DNA from: Saccopteryx bilineata
Lineage: Eukaryota; Chordata; Mammalia; Chiroptera; Emballonuridae
Length of the DNA stretch: 64,000 nucleotides
NCBI RefSeq assembly: GCF_036850765.1
Contig: NC_089491.1
Location: forward strand, 126,432,766 to 126,496,765
Direction: 5' to 3'
Below, piece by piece: positions 24,385 to 36,620 of this stretch. Below the pieces are notes generated by a model. That model ran no database searches. It was not told the DNA's origin and saw nothing but the letters and a program-made list of their open reading frames with translations. The translations under genes were made by a program, and so were the position numbers. Positions within the stretch are counted from its first letter, which is position 1, and the number at the start of each line of letters is the position of its first letter.

Positions 24385-24680
24385 CTGCTATTCTCTCTGT
24401 CTAGGATGCTTTTTTGTTCTCATTGCCCAGGTGGAAAATTGTCAGTAATTCTCTGAGATTCAGTTAAGCATTAGGTTTTCTCAAATCCCTCCCTAGTAAT
24501 GCCTCTCCCCTGGCATCACACCAAGGCTACTGCACCCTTTCAGCCAGAATTACATACTTCCTTCTCTCTCTTCTCTGGAAGTCTTTTGGATGTTGAAATT
24601 TCTTCTTGTATGGAAGTGCATTAGACATTAAATAAATTTTATAATAACTTATAGATATCTATTTTTATCTGCAATCTTTA
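24385..24680 (+). mobile_element. Probable L2 LINE 3' fragment
   Basis: 'gtctaggatgctttttt', 'ctcattgcccaggtgg' and 'tccctccctagtaatgcc' follow the order of the L2 3' region, at high divergence. Confidence 0.45.
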
Positions 24681-24689
24681 ATGACTATA

Positions 24690-26685
24690 AATTATTGTAA
24701 TTTTAACTTGAGGCACTGAGGCATGTATTTCCTTTCCTTAGTAGAGATATTGTTCTCATAAACATATTTTAAAAGCATATTGTACTCATTCCCTAGTTGA
24801 AAAAAAAGTCACTATTTTTTCTTTTCTAGTCAAAGAAAGTTGCAGTGTCCTAATATAAATACTGAAAAATTTTCACACTTTAAAAGTATTTGTCTTATTA
24901 CGGTTTAGAATTCTGCCCTTTGCTATATTGCAGCTTATTTTATTGTCCCCAAAATTTCTATTAATCACATCATGAGTGCACAGATTACATGATTTAACTC
25001 CCTTTGACTTAACCTATACCCTGGATTTTTATGTCATTTTAGTTTATATTTTATTTCAAAGAATCCCTAAAACATTTCTAGAATTTTGGTTTATAATTCC
25101 TTCTGGGGAAAAAATATTCTGTTGAAAGAACATACTATGTTTATATGAGGTCTCAACTATTTTGATATCTCTAGGTTTGCTTTTAAAATTGTCAAAGTTA
25201 ATTGCATGCATTTTAATCTTGCATTGTGAATGGATTTAGTACCATTTTGTTAAAAACTTGGTTACCCATGGTTCTTTACATCTAGAAAACGTACTGAAGG
25301 ACTTATTGGTAAAGATATGTCAAATGAGATATTTCTTTATTCTTATTTATGCAAAATTATGGAATTATAAAACCAGGGTCATCATATATCAGTATAAGAT
25401 CTCTTGAATTTTATAAATGTAGTCCAAATTTGAAATATGACTGTTCAAATCCTGATGGTGCTTCAATGTTTCTGAAACATTTCTATTGAAACGTTGCCCC
25501 TATGCAGGAACTCTCAAGGAATGCATCACTAGATCTCATCTCTGTAGAGAGAAGCCACTGAAGTTGTTCCAGATAGACCTGTATGACAGAAACCATGGAT
25601 TAGTTAATTAATTAATTCATCCATTCACTTTCTAAGTGCCAATCATGTGACAAGTGCCTTGTAGACATTAAGAGGGAATTGCGTTGTATGATGGAAGAAC
25701 AATGAGAATAATATTCACAGGGTGTTTAGGGGCATTGTATCAGGGCACACCAGCTTTGTTACCACGGAAGATAGGAAGGCAGGATACATATGAAAGCATC
25801 GATACAAGGTTAGTAAAATCTCAGACTCTTTAAATATTATTTTGTCAGCCAAATACTTCAAAGATATGTCTAAGAATAAACGAGGATGACAAATTTTATA
25901 TTATGAAAAATTAATTGACATATAGAGGAAAAAAGACTGGAAAACCAGAGCAGTACAGTTTTAGGGTCCTGCTAACCCTAATGTGGTGAGATTCCTCTGA
26001 AGACTCCTGGCTCTCCGTACAGAAAGCCATCAGGAACGCTGCCCTTGCCTGCTGTGTCTCCACTGGGACTGCCAGGTAAGGGCCAGGTAATGGTCAACCA
26101 CAGTCACTGTAGCCTTTTCTGTCGTATCAATATGTGGCTTATTACTAGTGAATAATTTGACACGGCCAAACTCCACAGCTGAAACTACCACCCTTGTAAT
26201 CCATTAAAGACTCTAAAGAGCACTTTTTGGAGCTTTTAGTCTATATATGAGAAGAATAGACGTTATGCACATCATCATGTTACATTCCCTGGAGCGAGCT
26301 TTATTTGGAAGTCTCATATTATTTCATTGCAATCTCATTTTTTTTATTACTAGTGAGAGTAATAAAGTAGCATACTATAGCATATGATTTCTAGACATCT
26401 ACATTTCATAGTACAGTCAAATTTTTAAAAAAGGAGACATGTAGGCTTGACAATATTTTATTTTATTAAAATACATTTATGAGAAACATCTATCTTGTAT
26501 TCTCACTACTGCTTTAAAATAAAAATAATGTTTTATCCTTAAAAATATGAATATATTCTACATTTAGAAAAGTTCCCTGATTATACAAATTTCTTAATTT
26601 TTTTACAGTTTAGGGAAGATTTTTATACCATTGAGCACTGATGTGTAGGACTGGTTTTGGAAACCATTGATTCTAGGGATAGGGA
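24690..26685. other. Intergenic sequence, no gene seen
   Basis: Mostly AT-rich. 25930-26330 is less AT-rich than its surroundings and contains a splice-donor-like CAGGTAAG near 26071, but no open frame accompanies it. It is the only part of this stretch that could hide a conserved non-coding element or small exon. Confidence 0.35.
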
Positions 26686-26689
26686 ATGG

Positions 26690-26880
26690 TTTTGAAATCA
26701 GACAGACATGGCTTTTTATCCTAGTTATATCATTTTCTACTTGTGTGATCTTGATTAATCTAGTTAACTTCCCTGAACCTGTTTATTTTCCAGTAAAAAA
26801 GAAAAAGTTATCTGCCTTGCCCTTAGCACAAGGTTATTGAAAACATTAAAAGAGTTAATGCATGTGAAAAATTATAACTA
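26690..26880 (+). mobile_element. MIR SINE
   Basis: 'ttctacttgtgtgatcttgat', 'aacttccctgaacctgttt' and 'aaaagagttaatgcatgtgaaa' follow MIR order on the plus strand. Confidence 0.65.
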
Positions 26881-26974
26881 ATAAATGTTATAAAACATAA
26901 TTTTTAAAAATCCTATTGAGGGTGTTACAAATATTTCCCTCCTTCCAATATGAAGTGAGAGGAAAAAGAAAGGG

Positions 26975-27190
26975 AGCTAATAATTATTGAGTACCTTCTA
27001 TAATTCAGGCACAGGTATAGCTGCTTTCATTTCTTTTAATCATCGCAACAAAGCCAAAAATTGCATATCTTAATCAATATTTTACAGCTAGAAAATAAAT
27101 CATGAAGCTCAGAGAGTTAAATGATTTGCCCAAATCATACTACTGATGAAAGTTGAAATAAGGAAGTCCATCCAAAGCATGTTCACCTTC
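26975..27190 (-). mobile_element. MIR SINE
   Basis: The reverse-complement MIR order is visible on the plus strand: 'attattgagtaccttctataa', 'ttttaatcatcgcaacaa', 'ttttacagctagaaaata', 'gagagttaaatgatttgccc'. It lies about 95 bp from the plus-strand MIR just before it. Confidence 0.75.
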
Positions 27191-27194
27191 CACT

Positions 27195-28845
27195 ATCTCA
27201 TGCTCCTCTCCCAGATAAAAATCAGCACACTCTGTGTTGTCAAAAACCATAATCACTTTTTTTTATCTCTTAAAAGTACAAAATGTTAATTTTGGGGTTA
27301 GCACATGGGAAGGAGGACATAGTCAAGGACAAATTCTGTCAGTGGAGTTTATCCTTTAGGCAGTAAAGGCCTGGACTGCAGTCAGAAAACCCTCTTTCTT
27401 ATTATAATTAACTGTCAAATTAACTTCCATAATAAATAATTCAACACAATTATTCACATGCACTTTAGGAAGATTCTTTCAAAGAAAATTAGACAATGCC
27501 ATGATATTTAAAATAAAATTTCCACAATTTTTTTGGGGGGTGGGGGAGTCTAAAAACAAAATGATAATACTAATCATATAATTTTAAACTTTGGAACCAT
27601 TTTTCAAATGATGTATTATTTAGTGTAAGAATGACACATAAAACTAATTATTGAAATGTTTAAGTGCATTCATATGCTGTTATTTCTCATTTTTAATAAT
27701 AAAGTTAATATAGTTGAGGTCAGATTCACAAAGTCTTGTGATATTTTCAAATGATTTTCATCCTTGCAATATATATGAAAATTTGAAATTTGAGAAAATG
27801 TGATTTGTTCCTATACATTTAAGAAACATGACTGAATTTTATGTCTGCTTTTAATAAATTGTATAAAACATAAACATGAATACACTTGGTGGGACTCAGA
27901 CTTTCAAGACTTTTTGCCCATGGATTTTACAGAAGAGAACGCTGAGATGTGTATCAGATATTCAACTAGTCCTGCTAGGTATCTACTGTGGCCTCCAGAG
28001 CGTCACTGGCAATATTCAGCTGAGGCACACTCCTTGTGTAAATGATATGGATGCACATTCATTTTGTAAAAATGGCAAATGTCAATGTGCTCCTTTTCTT
28101 GTGTGTTTTAACCTTCCTGTATTGATGCTAAAAAATCATTACTAAGTTATATTTGCTACCTTAGTATGGTTTCTCAGAAATCTAGAGAAATGTAGCAATC
28201 AGTTTCATTCTTTACTTCCCACTGAGCTTTGCTATTGCGTTGAAATGGTATGTGACCTCTGTATTGCCCTGACACAGAATGGCAACTTCAAAGGACTAGG
28301 GATTTGACTGGAGTTAAGACTTTGACCCTTGAACATTCAGGTTATTTTTGATATATACACCAGTGTTATTGGCTGAGCACAGAATTTTTTCCCCTCTTTT
28401 CTCTCTCCTTTTATTCAGTTCAAATGAAATTTACTGTTTGGGCAAGAGTGCTATATTAAAGTCTTATTGTCTCAATTTTAAATTTTTCTTTGGAAATAAT
28501 TTTATCAGGAACAACCAAACAAGCCAAAACACTTTGCTATGTCTATTAGGTGGGCTGGGCTTATATTTTATTACATGGGATCCTTGACAAAAAGCATGTA
28601 TTTTTTGTTACTAATTTCCACAAATTTTGCATTATAGTTTGTTCTTTCTAGGTACTTCTAAAATGTTAGAAAGATGATTGTTTGATTTTTATGTCTGTAT
28701 TAACATGAATTCTGAATATTACAATATTTACGTATCTTATTATTATAAATAAGAGCCTATAGTTCCTGATCATACGCCAAGCATTGTATTTGTGTACATG
28801 TATCACCTGGGAACTCAGAATCCTGTTAAAATGCTGTTGTTTTTT
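27195..28845. other. Intergenic sequence, no gene seen
   Basis: AT-rich with a T/G homopolymer near 27528-27547. Frames of 89 codons (27876-28145) and 79 codons (28348-28587) have no recognisable motif and no neighbouring gene structure. Confidence 0.4.
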
Positions 28846-28847
28846 TA

Positions 28848-30239
28848 AATTGAATTTATTGAGGTTACATTGGTCAATAAAATTATCGAGGTTTCAAGTG
28901 TAAAATTCTGCAATACACCATCATCTGCACATTGCGTATTGTGCTCACAATCCTAAACCTAGTCTTCTGTCACCATTTATCCCCTGTTTACCCACTGGCA
29001 CCTGCCACCACCCCCTGTTTTCTCTGCTAATTACCATACTTTGTTTGTGTCCATGAGTTTTCTTCTTCTTTTTTTTAATCTGAATCTGTTTTTATCTATT
29101 TTGTTCATTAGATTCCACTTGCAAGTAAAATCATATGGTATTTGTCTTTTTCTGACTGGCTTATTTCACTTAGCATACTATCCTCTAGCCATAGGATTTT
29201 ACTGTTTTCTCTATAATTTTTAAGGTTTTGAATTTTATATTTAACTTTTTAATCCTTTTTGAGTTTATTCTTGTGTATGGTGTAGGTGTAAGGAGGAGGT
29301 GGTCTGGTTTAGGTTTGTTTTTTGTTTTTTTTTTTTTGCCTGTATTTGTCCATTTTTCAACACCATTTATTGAATAAACAGTTTTTATCCCAGTTTATGG
29401 CTTTGCCATTTTTGTCAACTATTTAGCTGACCATGAAGTCATGGATTTATTTCTGGGGTCTCCATTATGTTCCATTGATCTATATGTCTGTTTTTATGCT
29501 AGTATCATGCTGTTTTAATTACTTTAATCTTATAGTATGATATCAGGTAGCATGATTCCTCCAACTTTGTTGTTCTTTCTCAATGTTGCTGAGGCTATCC
29601 AAGATCTTTTGATGTTCCATATAAATTTTTGGAATATTTATTTTAGTTCTGTGAAACTTGTAATTGATATCGTGATAGAAATTGTGCTAAGTTTATAGAT
29701 TGTTTTGGGTAGTATGGATATTTTAATGATATTAATTCTTTCTATTCATGAACATAGTATATGCTTCCACTTATTTGTATTTCTTCAATTTCTTTCATTA
29801 TTGTCTTATAATTTTCTGAATATAAGTCTTTTACATTTTTTGTTAAATTTATTTTTAGTTATTTTATTCTTTTGGAAGCAATTGTGTATAGCATTGTTTT
29901 ATTAGTTTCTCTTTCTGATATTTTATTATTGATTTATCAAAATGCAACTCATTTTTAGATATTTATTTTGTAGCCTGCTATTTTACTGAATTCATTTATC
30001 AGTTCTAATAGGTGGTTTTTTTTAAACGGAATCTTCAGGATTCTCTCTGTGTGGTATCATGTCACCTGCAAATAATGATAATTTTACATCTTCCCTTCAA
30101 ATTTGGATGACTTTTATATCTTCTCTTTGTTTGATTGCTGTGGTTAGGACTTCCAATACTATGTTGAATAAAGAAGGTGAAAGTAATTTTAGCATTGTTT
30201 TTCTTTTTTTAGTTCAAGTGTAATTTAGATTGTTTATTT
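28848..30239 (-). mobile_element. Old L1, 3' part (left of the L1-A insertion)
   Basis: The minus strand is L1 3'UTR followed by eroded ORF2 sequence read backwards. On the plus strand the order is 'aatttattgaggttacattgg' (3' end), 'tgaatttattttagttct'-type segments, then RT-region antisense ('tcacctgcaaataatgata', 'gacttccaatactatgttga'). Close to 30210 the text jumps from RT-region sequence to a segment upstream of RT, suggesting an internal ORF2 deletion older than the L1-A insertion. It resumes at 38103. All frames within it are broken. Confidence 0.85.
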
Positions 30240-30248
30240 GAGATTTTT
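30240..30248. repeat. L1-A target-site duplication, left copy
   Basis: gagattttt is repeated at 38094-38102 and abuts the poly(T) of minus-strand L1-A. The flanks on the two sides join into continuous older-L1 sequence. Confidence 0.8.
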
Positions 30249-30415
30249 TTTTTTTTTTTTATAATTTTATTTTTTTAATGGGGTGACATCAATAAATCAG
30301 GATACATATATTCAAAGATAACAAGTCCAGGTTATCTTGTCGTTCAATTATGTTGCATACCCACCACCCAAAGTCAGATTGTCCTCTGTCACCTTCTATC
30401 TTGTTTTCTTTGTGC

Positions 30416-30472
30416 CCCTCCCACCCCCTATCCCTCTCCCATTCCCCCCTCCCCCCCGTAACCACCACACTC
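30416..30472 (-). other. G-rich polypurine tract of the L1-A 3'UTR
   Basis: The minus strand has several runs of three or more G's, potentially forming a G-quadruplex. This is a recurrent feature of mammalian L1 3'UTRs and is duplicated in L1-B at 50838-50882. Confidence 0.7.
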
Positions 30473-30497
30473 TTATCAATGTCTCTTAGTTTCACTA

Positions 30498-33400
30498 TTA
30501 TGTCCCACCTACGTATGGAATAATACAGTTCCTGTTTTTTTCTGATTTACTTATTTCGCTTCGTATCATGTTATCAAGATCCCACCATTTTGCTGTAAAT
30601 GTTCCGATGTCATCATTTCTTATGGCTGAGTAGTATTCCATAGTGTATATGTGCCACATCTTCTTTATCCAGTCATCTATTGATGGGCTTTTTGGTTGTT
30701 TCCATGTCCTGGCCACTGTGAACAATGCTGCAATAAACATGGGGCTGCATGTGTCTTTACGTATCAATGTTTCTGAGTTTTTGGGATATATACCCAGTAG
30801 AGGGATTGCTGGGTCATAAGGTAGTTCTATTTTCAGTTTTTTGAGGAACCACCATACTTTTTTCCATAATGGTTGTACTACTTTACATTCCCACCAACAG
30901 TGTATGAGGGTTCCTTTTTCTCCACAGCCTCTCCAACATTTGCTATTACCTGACTTGCTAATAACAGCTAATCGAACAGGTGTGAGGTGGTATCTCATTG
31001 CCGTTTTGATTTGCATTTCTCTAATAGCTAAAGAAGATGAGCATCTTTTCATATATCTGTTGGCCATTTGTATTTCTTCCTGTGAGAAGTGTCTATTCAT
31101 ATCCTCTTCCCATTTTTTTATTGGATTGTTTGTTTGTTTGTTGTTGAGTTTTATGAGTTCTTTGTATATTTTGGATATTAGGCCCTTATCTGAGCTGTTG
31201 TTTGAAAATATCATTTCCCATTTAGTTGGCTTTCTGTTTATTTTGTTATCAGTTTCCCTTGCTGAGCAAAAACTTCTTAGTCTGATGTAGTCCCATTCAT
31301 TAATTTTTGCCTTCACTTCTCTTGCCATTGGAGTCAAATTCATAAAATGCTCTTTAAAACCCAGGTCCATGAGTTGAGTACCTATGTCTTCTTCTATGTA
31401 CTTAATTGTTTCAGGTCTTATGTTTAGATCTTTGATCCATTTTGAGTTAATTTTTGTACAGGGGGAGAGACTGTAGTCCAGTTTCATTCTTTTGCATGTG
31501 GCTTTCCAGTTTTCCCAGCACCATTTATTGAAGAGGCTTTCTTTTCTCCATTGTGTGTTGTTGGCCCCTTTATCAAAAATTATTTGACTATATATATGTG
31601 GTTTTATTTCTGGACTTTCTATTCTGTTCCATTGGTCTGAGTGTCTATTTTTCTGCCAATACCATGCTGTTTTGATTGTCGTGGCCCTATAATAGAATTT
31701 GAAGTCAGGTATTGTTATGCCCCCAGCTTCATTCTTTTTCTTTAGGATTGCTTTGGCTATTCGGGGTTTTTTATAGTTCCATATAAATCTGATGATTTTT
31801 TGCTCTATTTCTTTAAAAAATGTCATTGGAATTTTGATGGGAATTGCATTAAATTTGTATATTGCTTTGGGTAATATAGCCATCTTGATTATATTTATTC
31901 TTCCTAGCCAAGAACAAGGTATATTCTTCCATCTCATTATATCTTTTTCGATTTCCCTTAACAATGGTTTATAGTTTTCATTATATAAGTCCTTTACATT
32001 CTTTGTTATGTTTATTCCTAAGTATTTTATTTTTTTTGTTGCAATCGTGAAGGGGATTATTCTTTTGAGTTCCTTCTCAGTTGTTTCATTGTTGGCATAT
32101 AGAAAGGCTATTGACTTCTGTATGTTAATTTTGTATCCTGCGACCTTACTGTATTGGCTTATTGTTTCTAGTAGTCTTTTTGTGGATTCTTTGGGGTTTT
32201 CGATGTATAGGATCATATCATCTGCAAAAAGTGATACCTTTACTTCTTCTTTTCCGATATGGATGCCTTTTATTTCTTTGTCTTGTCTGATTGCTCTGGC
32301 TAGAACCTCTAGTACCACATTAAATAAGAGTGGAGAGAGTGGACAACCCTGTCTTGTTCCTGATTTAAGGGGGAAAGCCTTCAGTTTAGTGCCATTTAAT
32401 ATGATGTTAGCTGATGGTTTATCATATATGGCCTTTATCATGTTGAGATATTTTCCTTCTATACCCATTTTGTTGAGAGTCTTAAACATAAAATTGTGTT
32501 GTATTTTATCGAAAGCCTTTTCTGCATCTATTGATAAGATCATGTGGTTTTTGTTCTTTGTTTTGTTGATATGGTGTATTACGTTAACCGTTTTACGTAT
32601 GTTGAACCATCCTTGAGATTCTGGGATGAATCCCACTTGATCATGATGTATTATTTTTTTAATATGTTGTTGTATTCGATTTGCTAGTATTTTGTTTAGT
32701 ATTTTAGCATCTGTATTCATTAGAGATATTGGTCTGTAGTTTTCTTTTTTTGTGCCATCCTTGCCTGGTTTTGGTATGAGGGTTATGTTGGCCTCATAAA
32801 ATGTGTTTGGAAGTATTGCTTCTTCTTCAATTTTTTGGAAGACTTTGAGTAGAATAGGAACCAAGTCTTCTTTGAATGTTTGATAAAATTTACTGGTATA
32901 GCCGTTAGGGCCTGGACTTTTATTTTTGGGGAGGTTTTTAATGGTTTTTTCTATTTCTTCTCTACTGATAGGTCTGTTTAGGCTTTCTGCTTCTTCTTGA
33001 CTCAGTCTAGGAAGGTTGTATTGTTCTAGGAATTTATCCATTTCTTCTAGGTTGTTGAATTTAGTGGCATAAAGTTTTTCATAGTATTCTACAATAATTC
33101 TTAGTATATCTACGGTGTCCGTGGTGATTTCTCCTCTTTCATTTTGTATTTTGTTTATATGAGTTCTTTCTCTTTTTTCCTTGGTAAGTCTTGCCAAGGG
33201 TTTGTCAATTTTGTTGATCTTTTCAAAGAACCAGCTCCTTGTTCTATTAATTTTTTCTATAGTTTTTCTGTTCTCTAATTCATTTATTTCTGCTCTGATT
33301 TTTATTATCTCCTTTCTTCGGCTGGTTTTGGGTTGTTTTTGTTCTTCTTTTTCTAGTTCCTTAAGGTGGGAAGTTAAGTGGTTCACTTGGGCTCTCTCTT

Positions 33401-34325
33401 GTTTGTTCATATATGCCTGAAGCGATATGAACTTCCCTCTTATCACTGCTTTTGCTGCATCCCATAGATTCTGATATGTCGTATTGTCATTTTCATTAGT
33501 CTGTATATATCTTTTGATCTCTGCACTTATTTCTTCTTTGACCCATTCATTTTTTAAAAGTATGTTGTTTAGTTTCCACATTTTTGTGGGATTTTTTTCC
33601 TCTTTTTTGCAGTTGAATTCTAGTTTCAAGGCTTTATGATCAGAAAATATGCTTGGTACAACTTCAATTTTTCTGAATTTGCTGATATTGTTTTTGTGGC
33701 CCAACATATGGTCAATTCTTGAGAATGATCCATGTACACTGCAGAAAAATGTATACTCAGTCACTTTGGGATGAAATGTCCTGTAGATGTCTATCATATC
33801 CAGGTGCTCTAGTGTTTTGTTTAAGGCCACTATGTCTTTGTTGATTCTCTGTTTGGATGACCGATCTAGAGCCGTCAGCGGTGTATTGAGGTCTCCAAGT
33901 ATGATTGTATTTTTGTCAGTTTTTGTTTTAAGATCAATAAGTTGCTGTCTTATATATTTTGGTGCTCCTTGGTTTGGTGCATATATATTAAGAATTGTTA
34001 TGTCTTCTTGATTCAGTGTCCCCTTAGCCATTATGAAATGGCCATTTTTGTCTCTAAGTACTTTTCCTGTCTTGTAGTCAGCATTATCCGATATGAGTAT
34101 TGCTACACCTGCTTTTTTTTGGATGTTATTTGCTTGGAGTATTGTTTTCCAGCCTTTCACTTTGAATTTGTTTTTATCCTTGTTACTTAGATGAGTTTCC
34201 TGTAGGCAGCATACAGTTGGATTTTCTTTTTTAATCCATTCTGCTAATCTGTGCCTTTTTATTGGTGAGTTTAATCCATTTACATTTAGTGTAATTATTG
34301 ATACTTGTGAGTTCCCTATTGCCAT
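30498..34325 (-). CDS. L1-A ORF2p: endonuclease/reverse transcriptase, 1275 aa, uninterrupted
   Basis: ORF2p nicks target DNA and reverse-transcribes L1 RNA there. The N-terminal AP-type endonuclease (about 1-240) has the expected active-site residues: N14, E43, Y115, D145, N147, D205, D229 and H230. The reverse transcriptase spans about 450-780, with FADD at 700-703 (catalytic D702, D703) and an '[10 protein letters not shown]' motif at 597-606. A C-terminal Cys motif, C1130-x3-C1134-x7-H1142-x4-C1147, is present. Length is typical of mammalian L1. One oddity: the RT segment at 470-480 reads [11 protein letters not shown], whereas L1-B has GPDG and SEF at the same place. N474 and K479 therefore replace residues I expect to be conserved and might reduce activity. 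The start is ATG at 34325, overlapped by the end of a small upstream frame. Confidence 0.96.
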   Translation of the reverse strand: MAIGNSQVSIITLNVNGLNSPIKRHRLAEWIKKENPTVCCLQETHLSNKDKNKFKVKGWKTILQANNIQKKAGVAILISDNADYKTGKVLRDKNGHFIMAKGTLNQEDITILNIYAPNQGAPKYIRQQLIDLKTKTDKNTIILGDLNTPLTALDRSSKQRINKDIVALNKTLEHLDMIDIYRTFHPKVTEYTFFCSVHGSFSRIDHMLGHKNNISKFRKIEVVPSIFSDHKALKLEFNCKKEEKNPTKMWKLNNILLKNEWVKEEISAEIKRYIQTNENDNTTYQNLWDAAKAVIRGKFISLQAYMNKQERAQVNHLTSHLKELEKEEQKQPKTSRRKEIIKIRAEINELENRKTIEKINRTRSWFFEKINKIDKPLARLTKEKRERTHINKIQNERGEITTDTVDILRIIVEYYEKLYATKFNNLEEMDKFLEQYNLPRLSQEEAESLNRPISREEIEKTIKNLPKNKSPGPNGYTSKFYQTFKEDLVPILLKVFQKIEEEAILPNTFYEANITLIPKPGKDGTKKENYRPISLMNTDAKILNKILANRIQQHIKKIIHHDQVGFIPESQGWFNIRKTVNVIHHINKTKNKNHMILSIDAEKAFDKIQHNFMFKTLNKMGIEGKYLNMIKAIYDKPSANIILNGTKLKAFPLKSGTRQGCPLSPLLFNVVLEVLARAIRQDKEIKGIHIGKEEVKVSLFADDMILYIENPKESTKRLLETISQYSKVAGYKINIQKSIAFLYANNETTEKELKRIIPFTIATKKIKYLGINITKNVKDLYNENYKPLLREIEKDIMRWKNIPCSWLGRINIIKMAILPKAIYKFNAIPIKIPMTFFKEIEQKIIRFIWNYKKPRIAKAILKKKNEAGGITIPDFKFYYRATTIKTAWYWQKNRHSDQWNRIESPEIKPHIYSQIIFDKGANNTQWRKESLFNKWCWENWKATCKRMKLDYSLSPCTKINSKWIKDLNIRPETIKYIEEDIGTQLMDLGFKEHFMNLTPMAREVKAKINEWDYIRLRSFCSARETDNKINRKPTKWEMIFSNNSSDKGLISKIYKELIKLNNKQTNNPIKKWEEDMNRHFSQEEIQMANRYMKRCSSSLAIREMQIKTAMRYHLTPVRLAVISKSGNSKCWRGCGEKGTLIHCWWECKVVQPLWKKVWWFLKKLKIELPYDPAIPLLGIYPKNSETLIRKDTCSPMFIAALFTVARTWKQPKSPSIDDWIKKMWHIYTMEYYSAIRNDDIGTFTAKWWDLDNMIRSEISKSEKNRNCIIPYVGGT

Positions 34326-34555
34326 TTTATATCTTGCTTTCTGTTAGTTTTGTGTCTTGTTTGATCCTTCTCTTTCGTTTTTCTATCTTTTGTTTTTATT
34401 TGGTTGTATTCCATACATCTTTCCTCTGTTGCTATCTTTTTTATCTCATGTGCTTCTGTGGTGGTTTTTTCAATGGTGGTTACCTTTGAGTAATGAAAAG
34501 GGTCCCTACCCTGTTCATTGTAGCGAACTATTTTGTGAGTACTTTTGCACTCCAT
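34316..34555 (-). CDS. Small inter-ORF open frame of L1-A (79 aa)
   Basis: A 79-codon frame occupies most of the enlarged ORF1-ORF2 spacer. It starts 96 nt after the ORF1 stop and ends 10 nt inside ORF2 in another frame. The predicted peptide is very hydrophilic (rich in K, E, T), with no recognised domain. L1-B has the same frame with one residue changed. Because the two L1s are nearly identical, this does not prove selection. Translation is unproven; it may act only as an upstream ORF influencing ORF2 initiation. Confidence 0.4.
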   Translation of the reverse strand: MECKSTHKIVRYNEQGRDPFHYSKVTTIEKTTTEAHEIKKIATEERCMEYNQIKTKDRKTKEKDQTRHKTNRKQDIKWQ

Positions 34556-34651
34556 CGTCCTTTGCTACTGTTAATCTCCGTCTTCTCCCCCTCTTTCTTT
34601 TTGTTGTTGTCACAGTTTAAATTTGGTTTTATTGTGTTCTTCTTGGAGCTT

Positions 34652-35647
34652 TTACTTGTGGCTCTGTTTTTTTTTGTTCTTTGTATCTGATTGGAGAACC
34701 CCCTTTAGTAATTCCTGGAGTGGGGGTTTTCTGATGATAAATTCCCTCATCTTTTCTGTATCTGTGAATGTTTTTATTTCTCCTTCGTATTTGAAGGATA
34801 GCTTTGATGGGTATAGTATTCTTGGCTGAAAGTTCCTCTCTTTCAGGACTTTAAATATTGGGGTCCACTCTCTTCTAGCTTGTAGAGTTTCTGCTGAGAA
34901 ATCTGATGATAATCTAATGGGCCTTCCTTTATATGTTGTATTCTTCTTTTCCCTGGCTGCCTTGAGAATTTTTTCTTTGCTGTTGGTTTGTGTCAATTTC
35001 ATTATGATATGCCTTGGAGTAGGTTTGTTGGGGTTAAGAAAACTTGGAGTTCTGTTTGCTTCTTGAACTTGAGGCTTTAGTTCTTTCCACAGGCTTGGGA
35101 AGTTCTCATCAATTATTTGTTTAAGTATGTTCTCCATTCCATTTTCTCTCTCTTCTCCCTCTGATATACCTATTATTCTTATGTTATTCTTTTTGATGGA
35201 GTCAGATAATTCTTGTAGGGCTATCTCATTTTTTTTAATTTTTGAGTCTCTTTCTTCTTCTCTCTGTTGTGCCTCAAGTTGCTTGTCTTCTATTTCACTG
35301 ATCCTCTCTTCTATCTGACCTGTTCTATTAGCTAAGCTTGTTACTTCGTTTTTCAGCTCGTGAATTGAGTTTTTCATCTCTGTTTGATTTGTTTTTATAG
35401 TTTCAATTTCCTTGGACATATATTCTTTGTGTTCATGGAGTTGTTTTCTGATTTCCCTATATTGCCTTTCTGTGTTTTCTTGTATATCTCGGAGGATTTT
35501 TAGGATTTCTATCTTGAATTCTCTGTCATTTAGCTCCAAGGTTTCCAATATATTAAATTTTTTCTCCATAGATTTTTCCTCATCTAGCTGTGTTACCTCT
35601 CTTTCTTTTGTATCCATGATATTCGATTTTCTCTTCCTTAATGGCAT
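34652..35647 (-). CDS. L1-A ORF1p: RNA-binding trimeric chaperone, 331 aa
   Basis: ORF1p coats L1 RNA and assembles as a coiled-coil trimer. A basic N-terminus (MPLRKRKS) leads into a heptad-rich coiled coil at about 40-150. The RRM begins near NNIRIIGI (154-161) and a basic C-terminal domain follows to about 320 (region with 'YKGRPIRLSSDFSAETLQARR'). Length is normal for mammalian ORF1p. The stop lies just after an A-run of nine bases; L1-B has eleven A's there and reads through for 42 more codons. No internal break is seen. Confidence 0.95.
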   Translation of the reverse strand: MPLRKRKSNIMDTKEREVTQLDEEKSMEKKFNILETLELNDREFKIEILKILRDIQENTERQYREIRKQLHEHKEYMSKEIETIKTNQTEMKNSIHELKNEVTSLANRTGQIEERISEIEDKQLEAQQREEERDSKIKKNEIALQELSDSIKKNNIRIIGISEGEERENGMENILKQIIDENFPSLWKELKPQVQEANRTPSFLNPNKPTPRHIIMKLTQTNSKEKILKAAREKKNTTYKGRPIRLSSDFSAETLQARREWTPIFKVLKERNFQPRILYPSKLSFKYEGEIKTFTDTEKMREFIIRKPPLQELLKGVLQSDTKNKKKQSHK

Positions 35648-35699
35648 CTGAGGGTGGTTTTGTTGATAGTATTAATGAGATTTAATAAAGAATAAAAAG

Positions 35700-36620
35700 T
35701 TAAAAAAAAAAATAAAAAAATAACAAATCGAAAAGAGTTGTTTTTTTAAAAAAAAATTAATAATGAAATAAAGAAAAATAAAATAAAATAAAAATTTTTA
35801 AAAAAGGAAATTATTCCCCCCCTCTTTTTTTCCTCTCCTCTCCTCTCCCCTCTTTCTTGAGAAAATCTTGTGGTGGACTGTGAGTTATAACAAACCATGC
35901 CTGTGACGAAGGGCTTGAATTGGGGAAAAGTAATAAAGGGGCAAAAAAGAGAGAAAGAAAAAAAAAAAAAAAAAAAAGGAAAAAAAAAAAAAGAAAAAAG
36001 AAAAAAAAAAGAGCGTATGGACCCACAAAAAGCAAATAAGGAAAAAATTTGGGTCAAGAATAAAATGATTTGCTTTTAGGTGTTGGTTTTCTAAGAGTTA
36101 TGATGAGAGGAATAAGAGGAAAATGGAAAAATGGGGGGACAAATTAAAAACTTACTATTTTATTTAGTGGAACAAGAACTAGATAATATGGAGAGCCAGG
36201 GATGGGAGCACTGCTAGTGAGTTAAAAAGGTGAAGTAAAAACCCCCCAAAATGCCACAAACATAGGTTTGAGTCCCAGATAAAATAATTTGTTTGTTATT
36301 GAGGTTTGAATGAGAGGAGATGTAAAGGAGAAAGGAAGAAACTAATATAGAGGGAGAAAAGAAAGAGAGAGAGAGAAAAAAAGAGGGAACCACTAAAAGA
36401 AGAAAAAAGAAAGGAGAGAGAGAGAGAGAGTTAAGGGTTTTGGAGTGCAACCCTCATAGAGAGAAAGGAAGAGAAGAGAAATGATAATGGGAGATGTAAC
36501 ACTTATGGGTAGTGTAGTTCAAGGAGAGGAGAGAGTAAGACCGGTAGAGAGTTAATCGGCCAAATTGGAGGAGGAAAAAAAGTATCAAGAATGAAGATGA
36601 GAGAAACAAACGAACAAATA
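35700..36620. repeat. Purine-rich tract in the L1-A 5'UTR (plus strand)
   Basis: About 900 bp where the plus strand is strongly purine-biased, with A-runs (35957-35975), AGGAG/GAGAG blocks and GA repeats (36360-36430). In L1 sense this is a pyrimidine tract just upstream of ORF1. It has a matching tract in L1-B. Long lysine- or serine/phenylalanine-rich frames here are composition artefacts. Confidence 0.85.

Noticed and set aside
27876..28145. 89-codon plus-strand frame as a small gene
   Set aside because: No motif, no promoter or splice context and no neighbouring gene; length is within chance expectation.
30841..33420. Plus-strand open frames of 149, 60, 202 and 79 codons
   Set aside because: They are antisense shadows of L1-A ORF2 and recur as mirror images under L1-B ORF2 (for example 48684-49292).
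35746..36079. Frames rich in phenylalanine/serine or lysine
   Set aside because: Produced by the homopurine/homopyrimidine tract of the L1 5'UTR.
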